From positions 1 through 33,027 of the forward strand of contig JAUYRJ010000053.1 in the NCBI GenBank assembly GCA_030696845.1: 33,027 nt of DNA. The letters run 5' to 3'. Under the pieces are notes generated by a model. The model did not search any database. It was not told where the DNA came from and worked only from the letters and a program-made list of their open reading frames with translations. Shown here one piece after another: positions 1 through 8,910 of the stretch (positions are counted from its first letter, which is position 1; each line of letters opens with the position of its first letter). Source of the stretch: Polynucleobacter sp. GTDB taxonomy: Bacteria; Pseudomonadota; Gammaproteobacteria; Burkholderiales; Burkholderiaceae. The translations under genes were made by a program, and so were the position numbers.

Positions 1-1274
1 GCTTCCGAGCTCATTTTCTCCCCGCCCATCTGGAACACCACTTTCGAACTGGGTCGTTTGCCGGTTTCAGAGTGCTGACTTAAGGATACAAAGCGATAAA
101 ACTCACTCTCTTCTGCTGAGGCTGAACCGGTCGTAATGGAAATAATGTCTTCATCAAAAATCTCCGACTTTTGATCCGCCAAAGCTTTAAAGCGAGAAAA
201 CGCATCATTGAGCTCTTCTTCGGTCTCGACCGTAATACCCAGCTCTTGCAAACGCTGTTTAAAGGCATTGCGGCCCGATAATTTGCCCAGCACAATCTTA
301 TTAGCCGACCAGCCCACATCTTCAGCGCGCATGATTTCGTAGGTATCGCGCGCTTTTAATACGCCGTCCTGATGGATGCCCGAGGCATGGGCAAATGCAT
401 TGGCGCCGACTACCGCCTTGTTAGGCTGCACCACAAAGCCGGTAATTTGCGAAACCAGCTTGGATGCGGGGACGATCTGAGTGGCATCAATCCCCACCAT
501 TAAATCAAAATAATCTTTGCGGGTACGCAGCGCCATAACAATTTCTTCAAGGGCGGTATTGCCGGCACGCTCCCCTAAGCCATTGATGGTGCACTCGACC
601 TGCCGCGCCCCACCAATCTTCACGCCCGCTAAGGAGTTCGCCACACCCATGCCCAGGTCGTTGTGGCAATGCACCGACCAAATGGCTTTGTCGGAATTCG
701 GAATACGGGTACGCAAGGTGTGAATAAATTCACCATAGAGCTCTGGCACTGCATAGCCGACGGTATCGGGCACATTGATGGTGCTTGCCCCTTCGGCAAT
801 CACCGCCTCCAGCACGCGGCACAAAAAATCCATCTCCGAGCGATAGCCATCCTCTGGAGAGAACTCAATGTCGGCAGCCAAATTACGCGCAAACCGGATT
901 GATTTTTTTGCCTGCTCAAACACCTGATCGGGCGTCATGCGCAATTTCTTTTCCATATGCAATGGGCTCGTTGCCAAGAACACATGGATACGTTTGGCAT
1001 TGGCAGCCTTAAGGGCGTCGGAAGCGCGTGTAATGTCATTTTCATTGGCGCGCGCCAATGAGCACACAACGGAATCCTTTACGGCAGCCGAAACCGCAGA
1101 GATAGCATCAAAATCCCCTTCTGAACTGGCGGCAAAGCCCGCTTCAATCACATCCACTTTAAGGCGCTCCAACTGACGTGCGATACGGACTTTTTCGTCC
1201 TTGGTCATCGAGGCCCCCGGCGACTGTTCGCCATCCCGCAAGGTGGTATCAAAAATGATTAATTTGTCTGTCAT
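1..1274 (-). CDS. leuA: 2-isopropylmalate synthase, C-terminus outside window
   Basis: Catalyses the first committed step of leucine synthesis: acetyl-CoA plus 2-oxoisovalerate gives 2-isopropylmalate. The reading frame starts at ATG 1274 ([20 protein letters not shown]) behind a GGAGAG ribosome-binding site and stays open to the left edge, giving about 424 residues. The [12 protein letters not shown] metal/substrate motif, the [13 protein letters not shown] segment, the HCHNDLG metal-binding His-x-His and the [13 protein letters not shown] segment (read as HASGIHQDG) identify the family. Bacterial LeuA is about 515 residues, so roughly 90 C-terminal residues, including most of the regulatory leucine-binding domain, lie outside. 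It is last in the ilvB-ilvN-ilvC-psd-pssA-leuA array but is separated from pssA by 270 bp holding its own attenuator. The function is secure. Confidence 0.96.
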   Translation of the reverse strand, partial: MTDKLIIFDTTLRDGEQSPGASMTKDEKVRIARQLERLKVDVIEAGFAASSEGDFDAISAVSAAVKDSVVCSLARANENDITRASDALKAANAKRIHVFLATSPLHMEKKLRMTPDQVFEQAKKSIRFARNLAADIEFSPEDGYRSEMDFLCRVLEAVIAEGASTINVPDTVGYAVPELYGEFIHTLRTRIPNSDKAIWSVHCHNDLGMGVANSLAGVKIGGARQVECTINGLGERAGNTALEEIVMALRTRKDYFDLMVGIDATQIVPASKLVSQITGFVVQPNKAVVGANAFAHASGIHQDGVLKARDTYEIMRAEDVGWSANKIVLGKLSGRNAFKQRLQELGITVETEEELNDAFSRFKALADQKSEIFDEDIISITTGSASAEESEFYRFVSLSQHSETGKRPSSKVVFQMGGEKMSSE

Positions 1275-1340
1275 CACTGCTCTCCAATCAACTACGGCTA
1301 TTTTATAAGTATCAAACGGACCAACTCAAACTGCGCGCCA

Positions 1341-1371
1341 CAAAAGAAAAACCCCAGCAATCTGCTGGGGC
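1341..1371 (-). terminator. Intrinsic terminator of the leu attenuator
   Basis: On the minus strand an 8-bp perfect stem CCCCAGCA/TGCTGGGG with a 3-nt loop (1352-1370) is followed by a T-rich run (1341-1351). It lies about 70 nt upstream of the leuA start and 40 nt downstream of the leader peptide stop, so it can only end transcripts before leuA. The 5' arm (with one flanking base, 1365-1371) can alternatively pair with a leader segment at 1423-1429, which would prevent the terminator from forming. Confidence 0.85.
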
Positions 1372-1409
1372 CGGTATGTCTGGTTAATGAGTTATTGCGA
1401 TTTCATCAA

Positions 1410-1487
1410 CTAAGCGTTACCCGCCCCAAGCCGAAGGCTTAGTGCTAGAAGAAGTAACTGGCTTAAACGAGACATATTCATAAACAT
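1410..1487 (-). CDS. leuL: Leucine-rich leader peptide of leuA (attenuator)
   Basis: A 25-codon reading frame upstream of leuA encodes a peptide with the core MSRLSQLLLLALSLRLGAG; eight of its 25 residues are leucine, four of them consecutive. It ends with TAG at 1410-1412, about 40 nt before an intrinsic terminator. This is the classic layout of amino-acid biosynthetic attenuators: when charged tRNA-Leu is scarce, a ribosome stalled at the Leu codons would leave the following TTGGGGC (1423-1429) free to pair with the terminator's 5' arm. A short hairpin, AAGCC/GGCTT, lies within the coding part and could be a pause structure. Several in-frame ATGs exist (1502, 1487, 1481, 1475) and none has a clear ribosome-binding site; 1487 was chosen because a TATATT hexamer ends exactly 6 nt before it. 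The symbol is by analogy with enterobacterial leuL. Confidence 0.75.
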   Translation of the reverse strand: MFMNMSRLSQLLLLALSLRLGAGNA

Positions 1488-1493
1488 GTTTCT

Positions 1494-1499
1494 AATATA
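1494..1499 (-). promoter_or_regulatory. Candidate -10 element for leu leader transcript
   Basis: TATATT on the minus strand sits 6 nt before the ATG at 1487, placing the predicted transcription start at or next to that ATG. No convincing -35 hexamer is visible. It would drive leuA separately from the upstream pssA. Confidence 0.35.
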
Positions 1500-1544
1500 C
1501 ATGAAATAGCAAAATGGGGTTGCCGAAAGAGCAAAGCGCGCCAT

Positions 1545-2405
1545 TTAACTCAGCTTGCGACCAGTCATGCGCTCCCAAGCCCAAATCACATAACCCGAAA
1601 TAGCGTAAATAACAAAGATGCCAAAGAGAGTTAAGGGGGGATTAGAGGAGATCAGAACAAAAGTCAAAATCATCAGCACCATTACGCCAAATGGCACACG
1701 GTAACGAATATCCAAGGCTTTACCACTATAAAAACGCGCATTAGAAACCATGGTGAGACCCGCATAAATCGTAATCAAGAAAGTAACCCAGGGGATTGCG
1801 CTATCGCGCACCGGAATCTTATTGTCATCCGCAAGCCAAATAAAGCCTGCAATTAAGGCGCCTGCCGCAGGGCTTGGCAGACCTTGGAAAAATTTCTTAT
1901 CGACCACGCCCGTATTGACGTTAAAGCGGGCTAAGCGCAGAGCCGCGCCTGCGCAATAGGTGAAGGCAGCAAGCCAACCCCATTTGCCAAAATCCTTCAG
2001 CACCCATTCGTAAGCAACTAAAGCAGGCGCAACCCCAAATGAAACCATATCCGCTAAAGAATCGTATTGCTCTCCAAAAGCGCTTTGCGTATTCGTCATC
2101 CGCGCAATTCGGCCATCCATTCCATCCAGAACCAAAGAGGCAAAGATGGCGATAGCGGCGGTTTCGAACTGGTGATTCATTGCCTGAACAATGGCGAAGA
2201 ATCCACAAAACAAGGCGGCGGTTGTAAACGCATTTGGCAGCAAATAAATCCCTTTACTGCGCGCACGCGGAGGCTCGACCTCGGCGTCCTCAGACTCAAA
2301 ATCAACCGACTCAAACGACTCTTCTGTCCACTCCGGATTTTGACGGGAACGCGCCCGCGACATTCGGTTTCGATCCAGGCGATTACGGCGGCGAAATGGT
2401 GTCAA
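1545..2405 (-). CDS. pssA: CDP-diacylglycerol--serine O-phosphatidyltransferase
   Basis: Integral membrane enzyme that joins CDP-diacylglycerol and serine to make phosphatidylserine, the precursor that Psd converts to phosphatidylethanolamine. The CDP-alcohol phosphotransferase signature D-G-x2-A-R-x8-G-x3-D-x3-D is complete: D97, G98, A101, R102, G111, D115, D119. The N-terminal ~50 residues are hydrophilic (first basic, then rich in Glu/Asp); hydrophobic helices follow from about residue 53 to the C-terminus. The start is TTG at 2405, preferred because AGGA lies about 8 nt before it; the first ATG (2363, residue 15) has no ribosome-binding site. It lies 35 bp downstream of psd, so the two consecutive steps of PE synthesis are co-transcribed. 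Length (286 residues) fits the family with an N-terminal extension. Confidence 0.95.
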   Translation of the reverse strand: MTPFRRRNRLDRNRMSRARSRQNPEWTEESFESVDFESEDAEVEPPRARSKGIYLLPNAFTTAALFCGFFAIVQAMNHQFETAAIAIFASLVLDGMDGRIARMTNTQSAFGEQYDSLADMVSFGVAPALVAYEWVLKDFGKWGWLAAFTYCAGAALRLARFNVNTGVVDKKFFQGLPSPAAGALIAGFIWLADDNKIPVRDSAIPWVTFLITIYAGLTMVSNARFYSGKALDIRYRVPFGVMVLMILTFVLISSNPPLTLFGIFVIYAISGYVIWAWERMTGRKLS

Positions 2406-2440
2406 AGGGAGTTCCTATTTATTCTGATCAATCAGGGGAA

Positions 2441-3088
2441 TCAATCCAGACCCGGCAAACGTGCCAAAGCGGTATTGGTAGCAAAGACCTTTTCGCCAAC
2501 ACTGACTAGCGGCTCCGCCGTCAAAGGCAGATACACATCAACGCGTGAGCCAAAACGAATAAATCCATAGCGCGAACCCCGTTTAACATGCTCGCCCACG
2601 TGGATGTAGCACAAAATTCGGCGCGCAATCAAGCCTGCCACCTGCACTAAGGTCACGGTTTGGCCATTGGCATCAATGATGACAGCATTACGCTCATTCT
2701 CAGTAGAGGCTTTATCGAGGGCGGCATTTACAAACTGACCTGGAAAATATTGAATTTCTCGAATCAGACCATTCACTGAGCAGCGATTGGAATGCACATT
2801 GAAGACGTTCATGAAAACACTAATTTTGATTGCTTCACGATTGGCATAAGGATCACGGGTTTTTTCAACCACCACAATCCGACCATCAGCCGGAGACAAT
2901 ACAAAATCACGCCCGAGCGGAGCAATGCGCTGGGGATCGCGAAAGAACTGCAACACAAAAAAGAAAATGATCCAAAGCGGCAAGGCCCAGATAAATCCAG
3001 CGTAATGCTGGACTAGCAAGGTTGCCACCCCAACTACTGCCAGATATGGCCAGCCTTCTTTAGCAATAATGGGGTGCGGATACATCAT
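2441..3088 (-). CDS. psd: Phosphatidylserine decarboxylase proenzyme (short form)
   Basis: Decarboxylates phosphatidylserine to phosphatidylethanolamine at the inner membrane. The 215-residue protein is the short bacterial form. It has a hydrophobic N-terminal region with membrane segments around residues 15-50, then the LSPADGR motif (64-70) and a His-containing [10 protein letters not shown] segment. The self-cleavage site is G180-S181 in [11 protein letters not shown]: proteolysis there would leave a large beta chain and a small alpha chain whose N-terminal Ser becomes the pyruvoyl cofactor. The first of two adjacent ATG codons (3088) is taken as the start; AAAGGCG lies about 12 nt before it. 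It is 29 bp downstream of ilvC and 35 bp upstream of pssA. Confidence 0.96.
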   Translation of the reverse strand: MMYPHPIIAKEGWPYLAVVGVATLLVQHYAGFIWALPLWIIFFFVLQFFRDPQRIAPLGRDFVLSPADGRIVVVEKTRDPYANREAIKISVFMNVFNVHSNRCSVNGLIREIQYFPGQFVNAALDKASTENERNAVIIDANGQTVTLVQVAGLIARRILCYIHVGEHVKRGSRYGFIRFGSRVDVYLPLTAEPLVSVGEKVFATNTALARLPGLD

Positions 3089-3117
3089 CAGTACGTACGC
3101 CTTTACAGTAGATAAAT

Positions 3118-4143
<1,026 letters not shown>

Positions 4144-4203
4144 TTATGTTTGATTCGTAATAAATGGGTTAATTTGTTATTGGTGGTAATTTTTTACTGC
4201 ACA

Positions 4204-4695
4204 CTACACTTTCAGAATGCGCTCGCCACGCCCGATGCCAGAGCCACCAGAACGAACGGTCTCCAAGATGGAGGTGCGATCAATCGATTCGATAAACGCA
4301 TCGAGTTTAGCGCCATCGCCAGTCAGCTCGATGGTGTAGCTCTTATCGGTCACATCGATAATGCGACCGCGGAAAATATCCGTAGTGCGTTTGAGCTCCT
4401 CCCGCTCTTTACCAACGGCGCGCACCTTGATCAGCATGAGTTCACGCTCGATGTGTGGCCCCTCGGTCAAATCAAATACCTTCACTACCTCAACCAAACG
4501 ATTAAGGTGTTTAGTAATTTGCTCAATCACATCTTCAGAGCCAATCGTCACAATTGTCATGCGCGACAGGGATGGATCTTCGGTTGGCGCAACGCTGAGT
4601 GTTTCGATGTTGTAACCGCGTGCGGAAAATAAGCCAACCACACGGGATAATGCGCCCGGCTCATTCTCCAGTAATACAGAAATAATGTGACGCAT
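4204..4695 (-). CDS. ilvN: Acetolactate synthase small (regulatory) subunit
   Basis: Regulatory subunit that binds the IlvB catalytic subunit, raises its activity and confers feedback inhibition by valine. The N-terminal ACT domain is clear (RHIISVLLENEPGALSRVVG, residues 2-21, with the typical GxLSRVxGLFSxRGYNIExL pattern), followed by the second ACT-like C-terminal domain. The 163 residues match the usual IlvH/IlvN type. Its ATG (4693-4695) overlaps the TAA of ilvB by one base (TAATG), implying translational coupling and balanced subunit production. The symbol ilvH is used for the same family in other species. Confidence 0.97.
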   Translation of the reverse strand: MRHIISVLLENEPGALSRVVGLFSARGYNIETLSVAPTEDPSLSRMTIVTIGSEDVIEQITKHLNRLVEVVKVFDLTEGPHIERELMLIKVRAVGKEREELKRTTDIFRGRIIDVTDKSYTIELTGDGAKLDAFIESIDRTSILETVRSGGSGIGRGERILKV

Positions 4696-6473
4696 TACAG
4701 ATCCTCACTACCTAAAAGCATTTCAGTAATACCCTTGCCGGCTTGAACCATTGGCCATACGTTTTCCTCGGGATCCGTTTGGAAATCCATAAAAACAGTG
4801 CGATCCTTTAGGCGAATAGCCTCTTTTAGGGCAGGCTCAACATCCGCCTTTTTCTCAATACGCATTCCCACGTGCCCAAAGGCTTCAGCAAGCTTGACAA
4901 AGTCAGGCAAGGAATCCATGTAGGAGCTGGAATAGCGGCGGTTATAGGTCAGCTCTTGCCACTGGCGCACCATACCCAAATAGCGATTATTCAAAGAAAC
5001 AATCTTGACTGGGGTGTTGTATTGCTTACAGGTCGAGAGCTCCTGAATACACATCTGGATCGAGCCCTCACCCGTAATGGTGAATACATCTTGATCCGGA
5101 AAGGCTTTCTTAATGCCCATGGCATAGGGCAAGCCGACGCCCATGGTGCCAAGACCGCCTGAATTAATCCAACGACGTGGTTTGTCAAATTTATAAAATT
5201 GCGCGGCCCACATTTGATGCTGACCCACATCGGAACAAATAAACGCATCGCCGCCTGTGAGCTCCCATAATTTTTCAACCACATACTGTGGCTTGACAAT
5301 TTGCGAGTCACGATCGTATTTGAGGCAATCTTTTTTACGCCACTCATTAATCTGCTCCCACCACTTAGCGAGGTGCGCTTTATTTTTGAGAGGTCCTGCT
5401 GCCTGAATTTGGCTAGTCATTTCAACCAGCACTTCTTTGAGATTACCGACGATGGGCACATCAACCTTCACGCGTTTGGCAATTACCGAGGGATCAATGT
5501 CGATGTGAATGATTTTTCTTGGGTGGCTCGCAAAATGCTCCGTATTACCAATCACGCGATCGTCAAAACGAGCACCAATCGCAATCAACACATCCGAGTG
5601 TTGCATCGCCATGTTGGCTTCATAGGTGCCGTGCATCCCAAGCATGCCCACAAACTGAGGGCTAGTTCCTGGAAAGCCGCCCAATCCCATCAAGGTATTG
5701 GTAACCGGGTATCCCAGTAAATCGGCAAAGGCCTTCAGCTCTGGAGCCGCATCCGACAAAATGACGCCACCACCGGTATAAATGAATGGTCGCTCTGCTT
5801 CCAGAAGTAAGGAAACGGCTTTCCGAATTTGACCGCTATGACCACGCAAAACGGGATTGTACGAACGCATCGTCAACTCTTCGGGATAGATAAACTGCCC
5901 TTTGGTTGCGGAAATATCCTTCGGAATATCCACCAACACCGGCCCCGGCCTGCCTGTTTGCGCGATGTGAAAGGCTTTCTTGAGCGTCAGCGCTAAATCA
6001 TTAATGTCTTTTACTAAAAAATTGTGCTTCACGATGGGGCGTGTGATGCCTACGGTATCCGCCTCTTGAAAGGCATCTTCACCGATCGCATAGGTTGGCA
6101 CGTTACCTGTAATGATCACCATCGGGATGGAGTCGGTATATGCGGTCGCAATACCAGTAACGGCATTAGTAACGCCAGGGCCCGAAGTCACCAGCGCAAC
6201 ACCAACCTTGCCCGTAGCACGCGCATACCCATCGGCAGCGTGAACCGCCGCCTGCTCATGCCTTACTAAAATATGTTCAAACTTATCTTGTTTGTAAATC
6301 TCATCGTAGATGAAAAGTACTGCCCCTCCTGGATAACCCCAAACGTACTCAACACCCTCAGCATGCAATGCATGGACGAGCATTTCGGCACCAATCATTT
6401 CAGGTCCGTTTTTAACGGGGATTTGGGAGGCTTCAGCCTTCGAGGCTAAAAATTCGGCGCTACTGGTATTCAT
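4695..6473 (-). CDS. ilvB: Acetolactate synthase large (catalytic) subunit
   Basis: Thiamine-diphosphate enzyme that condenses pyruvate with pyruvate or 2-oxobutyrate, opening valine/leucine and isoleucine synthesis. All three domains are visible: an N-terminal PYR domain with the catalytic Glu region (GYPGGAVLFIYDE and VRHEQAAVHAADGYARATGK), a central FAD-binding-fold domain, and a C-terminal PP domain with the ThDP motif as GEGSIQMCIQEL...LNN (GEG instead of the commoner GDG). The frame is open back to 6677, but ATG 6473 (MNTSSAEF) is chosen because AAAGGACA precedes it, the 68 upstream residues do not resemble the family, and the longer form would overlap the divergent sigma gene. Product 592 residues, first gene of the ilv cluster. 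Confidence 0.97.
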   Translation of the reverse strand: MNTSSAEFLASKAEASQIPVKNGPEMIGAEMLVHALHAEGVEYVWGYPGGAVLFIYDEIYKQDKFEHILVRHEQAAVHAADGYARATGKVGVALVTSGPGVTNAVTGIATAYTDSIPMVIITGNVPTYAIGEDAFQEADTVGITRPIVKHNFLVKDINDLALTLKKAFHIAQTGRPGPVLVDIPKDISATKGQFIYPEELTMRSYNPVLRGHSGQIRKAVSLLLEAERPFIYTGGGVILSDAAPELKAFADLLGYPVTNTLMGLGGFPGTSPQFVGMLGMHGTYEANMAMQHSDVLIAIGARFDDRVIGNTEHFASHPRKIIHIDIDPSVIAKRVKVDVPIVGNLKEVLVEMTSQIQAAGPLKNKAHLAKWWEQINEWRKKDCLKYDRDSQIVKPQYVVEKLWELTGGDAFICSDVGQHQMWAAQFYKFDKPRRWINSGGLGTMGVGLPYAMGIKKAFPDQDVFTITGEGSIQMCIQELSTCKQYNTPVKIVSLNNRYLGMVRQWQELTYNRRYSSSYMDSLPDFVKLAEAFGHVGMRIEKKADVEPALKEAIRLKDRTVFMDFQTDPEENVWPMVQAGKGITEMLLGSEDL

Positions 6474-6670
6474 ATTGTGTTGTCCTTTGCAATTTTCGGC
6501 AAAAAATTGTTTAGGCTGTTCTGTCTCGTGCTCGTGACCCGAGTTCGAACGGCGCTGGAACCAGAAAAAAAGCCACTTCTTGGATGGGTTTCTAGCTAGT
6601 GAACCTAAGATTGTAAAGCAATACCCTAGAATGAACGCATTCTTACCAAACGAGATATCCACTTTTTTGC
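6474..6670. promoter_or_regulatory. Divergent promoter/leader region, ilvB and sigma gene
   Basis: This 197-bp space separates ilvB (left) from the sigma factor gene (right) and must hold both promoters. On the minus strand TACAAT (6610-6615) is the best -10-like hexamer for ilvB, but no good -35 is visible. A 7-bp perfect inverted repeat CAATTTT/AAAATTG with a 6-nt loop (6488-6507) lies directly upstream of the ilvB ribosome-binding site. No leader peptide rich in Ile, Leu or Val and no terminator hairpin were found here, in contrast with leuA. Confidence 0.45.
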
Positions 6671-7240
6671 ATGGCATCCGCCCCTGAACTCTCTGATTTT
6701 CTGAGCAGCGTCGAAAAACGGGCGTTTAAGCAGGCCGTTTACGCGGTTCGCGATGAGGACGCCGCGTTGGATATCGTACAAGATGCCATGATTAAACTGG
6801 CCGAGAAATATGGGGATCGCCCTAGCTCGGAACTGCCATTAATCTTTACTAGAATCTTACAAAACCGCATTCATGATTGGTTTCGGCGACAAAAAGTCCG
6901 CAATGCATGGGTCACCCTGTTTTCGGGCTTTAGCAAAAAAACCGATGATGGCGATGATTTTGATCCCCTAGAGCACTTGGAGGCAGATGACGACAGCCAA
7001 ATTCACCAAGATGGTGCAAAAAAGCTTGAACAACAGCAACTCCTGCGTAGTCTTGAGGCTGAAATAGCAAAATTACCAGCCCGTCAACGAGAGGCCTTCC
7101 TAATGCGTTATTGGGATGAACTGAGTATTGCTGAAACCGCCCATATTATGGGTTGCAGTGAGGGTAGCGTGAAGACCCACTGCTCCCGAGCTAGTCAAAC
7201 CTTAGCTAATGCATTGAAATTAAAAGGAATTTCCTTATGA
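6671..7240 (+). CDS. ECF-family RNA polymerase sigma factor
   Basis: A 189-residue sigma-70-like protein of the extracytoplasmic-function type. Region 2 is at about residues 12-80 (AVRDEDAALDIVQDAMIKL, then IFTRILQNRIHDWFRRQK for -10 recognition). A variable acidic linker follows (residues 95-120). Region 4 is at about 125-185, with LPARQREAFLMRYWDELS and the helix-turn-helix IAETAHIMGCSEGSVKTHCS that reads the -35. There is no strong ribosome-binding site before ATG 6671. The stop codon overlaps the start of the next gene by 4 bp (ATGA), so the DUF3619 protein is made in coupled fashion, as expected of a sigma/anti-sigma pair; that role is an inference. The specific stress or target promoters cannot be read from the sequence. 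Confidence 0.9.
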   Translation: MASAPELSDFLSSVEKRAFKQAVYAVRDEDAALDIVQDAMIKLAEKYGDRPSSELPLIFTRILQNRIHDWFRRQKVRNAWVTLFSGFSKKTDDGDDFDPLEHLEADDDSQIHQDGAKKLEQQQLLRSLEAEIAKLPARQREAFLMRYWDELSIAETAHIMGCSEGSVKTHCSRASQTLANALKLKGISL

Positions 7241-7737
7241 GCCGCAAGCACGATCCCCTAATAGAACCAGTCCCGTATGAACTGGACCGGATTGGCATAG
7301 CAGCACGCGCACTCTTGAACGAAAGCATCCGCCAATTACCAAGCCGCGTAACGGATCGACTTTACGAGGCACGCCTGACGGCCTTAGCTGCCCGCAAAGT
7401 GGAAACGGTGCCATTTGCTACCCCAGTCACCAATAAACGCTTCAGCTTAGCCAATGGCGGTCATTTTTCAGAGAACCCATCCGCTTGGGCGCGCTTGGGC
7501 TGGATGGCGCCCTTTTTAGTACTGATCTTTGGTCTCATTGCCATTGCCGATTGGCAGCAAGAATCCCGTATTAACGATATTGCTGCGGTCGATGTAGCCC
7601 TGCTAACGGATGACGTTCCACCCGACGCCTACATGGATAGCGGTTTTCTGGCATTCTTAAAATTAAGCAGTCACGCCAAAAGCGAACTGAAAACCATCGA
7701 CACAGAAGAGGCAGAAAGCGCTGTTAGCCCTTCCTAA
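7237..7737 (+). CDS. DUF3619 family single-pass membrane protein
   Basis: A 166-residue protein recognised as the DUF3619 type that follows ECF sigma genes in Burkholderiales. An N-terminal cytoplasmic region of about 85 residues contains helical segments (YELDRIGIAARALLNESIRQ, then RVTDRLYEARLTALAAR). One transmembrane helix follows (WARLGWMAPFLVLIFGLIAI, about 84-103), then a periplasmic tail of about 60 residues with DVALLTDDVPPDAYMDSGF. Size, topology and the 4-bp overlap with the sigma gene are those of an anti-sigma factor that would hold the sigma at the membrane. I see no zinc-binding anti-sigma motif (HxxxCxxC), so the anti-sigma idea rests on context only. Confidence 0.8.
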   Translation: MSRKHDPLIEPVPYELDRIGIAARALLNESIRQLPSRVTDRLYEARLTALAARKVETVPFATPVTNKRFSLANGGHFSENPSAWARLGWMAPFLVLIFGLIAIADWQQESRINDIAAVDVALLTDDVPPDAYMDSGFLAFLKLSSHAKSELKTIDTEEAESAVSPS

Positions 7738-7745
7738 TTTATAAA

Positions 7746-8336
7746 ATGTACCGCCCAAGCCCACCCCATTTCAGACACGTACCAGTACCGCTCTTACGCG
7801 GGCTATTGGCGCTGGGCTTGATGTTTATGATTCCAATGCTCGCCCCCTCCAACCCCGCACTGGCGCAAAATGCACCGCCCACGGCAGCAGTGAGCGCAGC
7901 TAAACACAGTGGCAATTGGGAGAATTTGAGCCCAGTGCAGCAACGCATTCTGGCTCCGCTTGAGGAAGACTGGAGTTACCTCTCAAACGAACGTCGTCAA
8001 AAGTGGATTCAGGTAGCGAACCTCTATCCGAAAATGAAAACCGTCGACCAAGAGCGTCTGCAATTACGCATGAACGACTGGGCAAAGCTGTCCCAAAAGG
8101 ATCGACGCATTGCGCGTGACAATTATTTGAGTAGCTTACGCTTCCCCGCAGAGGAAAAAACAACTGCATGGCAAGCCTACCAACAACTGAGCCCCGAAGA
8201 GAAGAAAAAACTAGCGGCTAAAGAGGATAAAAAGAAAAAGCCAACCGCGGCAAATTCGCCCGCCTTACAAGCTAGGCCACCTGCCACACCCTCGGTAACG
8301 CCAGCTGCAGCCCCAAAAAAGGATGAGGGCGCATGA
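7746..8336 (+). CDS. DUF3106 domain secreted/periplasmic protein
   Basis: A 196-residue protein with a signal peptide: basic start, hydrophobic stretch LLRGLLALGLMFMIPMLA and a probable cleavage after PALA near residue 40. The mature part carries the DUF3106 pattern of repeated Trp-containing helices, LSPVQQRILAPLEEDWSYLS, RRQKWIQVANLYPKM, and WAKLSQKDRRIARDNY, ending in LSPEEKKKLAA. A Lys-rich then Pro/Ala-rich low-complexity tail follows (from about residue 155). It starts 8 bp after the DUF3619 gene without an obvious ribosome-binding site, and its stop overlaps the RDD gene by 4 bp. Function unknown; the repeated helices resemble periplasmic stress-sensing helical proteins only in general character. 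Confidence 0.78.
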   Translation: MYRPSPPHFRHVPVPLLRGLLALGLMFMIPMLAPSNPALAQNAPPTAAVSAAKHSGNWENLSPVQQRILAPLEEDWSYLSNERRQKWIQVANLYPKMKTVDQERLQLRMNDWAKLSQKDRRIARDNYLSSLRFPAEEKTTAWQAYQQLSPEEKKKLAAKEDKKKKPTAANSPALQARPPATPSVTPAAAPKKDEGA

Positions 8337-8902
8337 CTGCTGAGGCAGGAATAAAAGCATCGACTGGCATCAACAGTTCAATCGATACACCCCTGACCGC
8401 GCTCCCTTCGCCGGGATTCTGGCGAAGAGTCTTTTGCGGGCTTTATGAGCAACTGATTTTGCTTGGCGTCATCGCCCTGCTCTTTATCGTGCCAAACTTA
8501 ATTTTAGGCATCGTCTTTAGTGTTTCGCTCCCGAGTTGGCTCACCTTCTTTTATCTTTACGCCGTTCTAGCGGTCTACTTTGTTTGGTATTGGACCCATT
8601 CCGGTCAAACCCTCGCAATGCAAACGTGGCGTGTGAAACTAGTCACGAACTCAGGCATGCGCTTAACGCGGCGTCAAGCAGTGTGGCGCTATGTCTATGG
8701 ATCGCTTTGGCTCATTCCCTGCATTATTTTGCAATCCGTTGCCGAGTTACAGAAATGGGGCATTATTGGTTTGCTATTTACGGTGGCGCTATTTTTGTGG
8801 CCATTAACGATCTACCTTGATCCACGCCAACGCCAATCGTTGCCAGACCGTCTTGGTAAAACGAAATTAATCCTACTGCCTAAGATCAGCGCCAAAAAGT
8901 AG
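8333..8902 (+). CDS. RDD family membrane protein
   Basis: A 189-residue inner-membrane protein of the RDD family. A cytoplasmic N-terminus of about 35 residues precedes membrane helices at roughly LILLGVIALLFIVPNLILGI, FFYLYAVLAVYFVWYW, LWLIPCIILQSV and IIGLLFTVALFLWPLTIYL. The family hallmark near helix 1 is here an Arg/Tyr/Glu pattern (FWRRVFCGLYEQ), and the second hallmark D-x-x-x-R-Q...D-R is present as DPRQRQSLPDRLGKTKLI. The GQTLAMQTWRVKLVT segment is also typical of the family. The ATG overlaps the previous stop (ATGA), making it the last of a four-gene sigma operon. It converges on the FtsX-type gene with only 8 bp between the stops and no terminator visible. Function unknown; some RDD proteins act as ion transporters. 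Confidence 0.88.
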   Translation: MTAEAGIKASTGINSSIDTPLTALPSPGFWRRVFCGLYEQLILLGVIALLFIVPNLILGIVFSVSLPSWLTFFYLYAVLAVYFVWYWTHSGQTLAMQTWRVKLVTNSGMRLTRRQAVWRYVYGSLWLIPCIILQSVAELQKWGIIGLLFTVALFLWPLTIYLDPRQRQSLPDRLGKTKLILLPKISAKK

Positions 8903-8910
8903 CGCTAAGA

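Noticed and set aside
6530..6560. GTTCGAAC, resembling a tRNA T-loop, upstream of ilvB
   Set aside because: The flanking bases do not form a T-stem or acceptor stem on either strand, so it is not a tRNA.
6474..6670. Attenuator leader peptide before ilvB
   Set aside because: The only short frames there contain no run of Ile, Leu or Val codons and no terminator hairpin follows.
6474..6677. N-terminal extension of 68 residues on acetolactate synthase
   Set aside because: It overlaps the sigma gene start, has no ribosome-binding site and does not resemble the family; ATG 6473 has AAAGGACA upstream.
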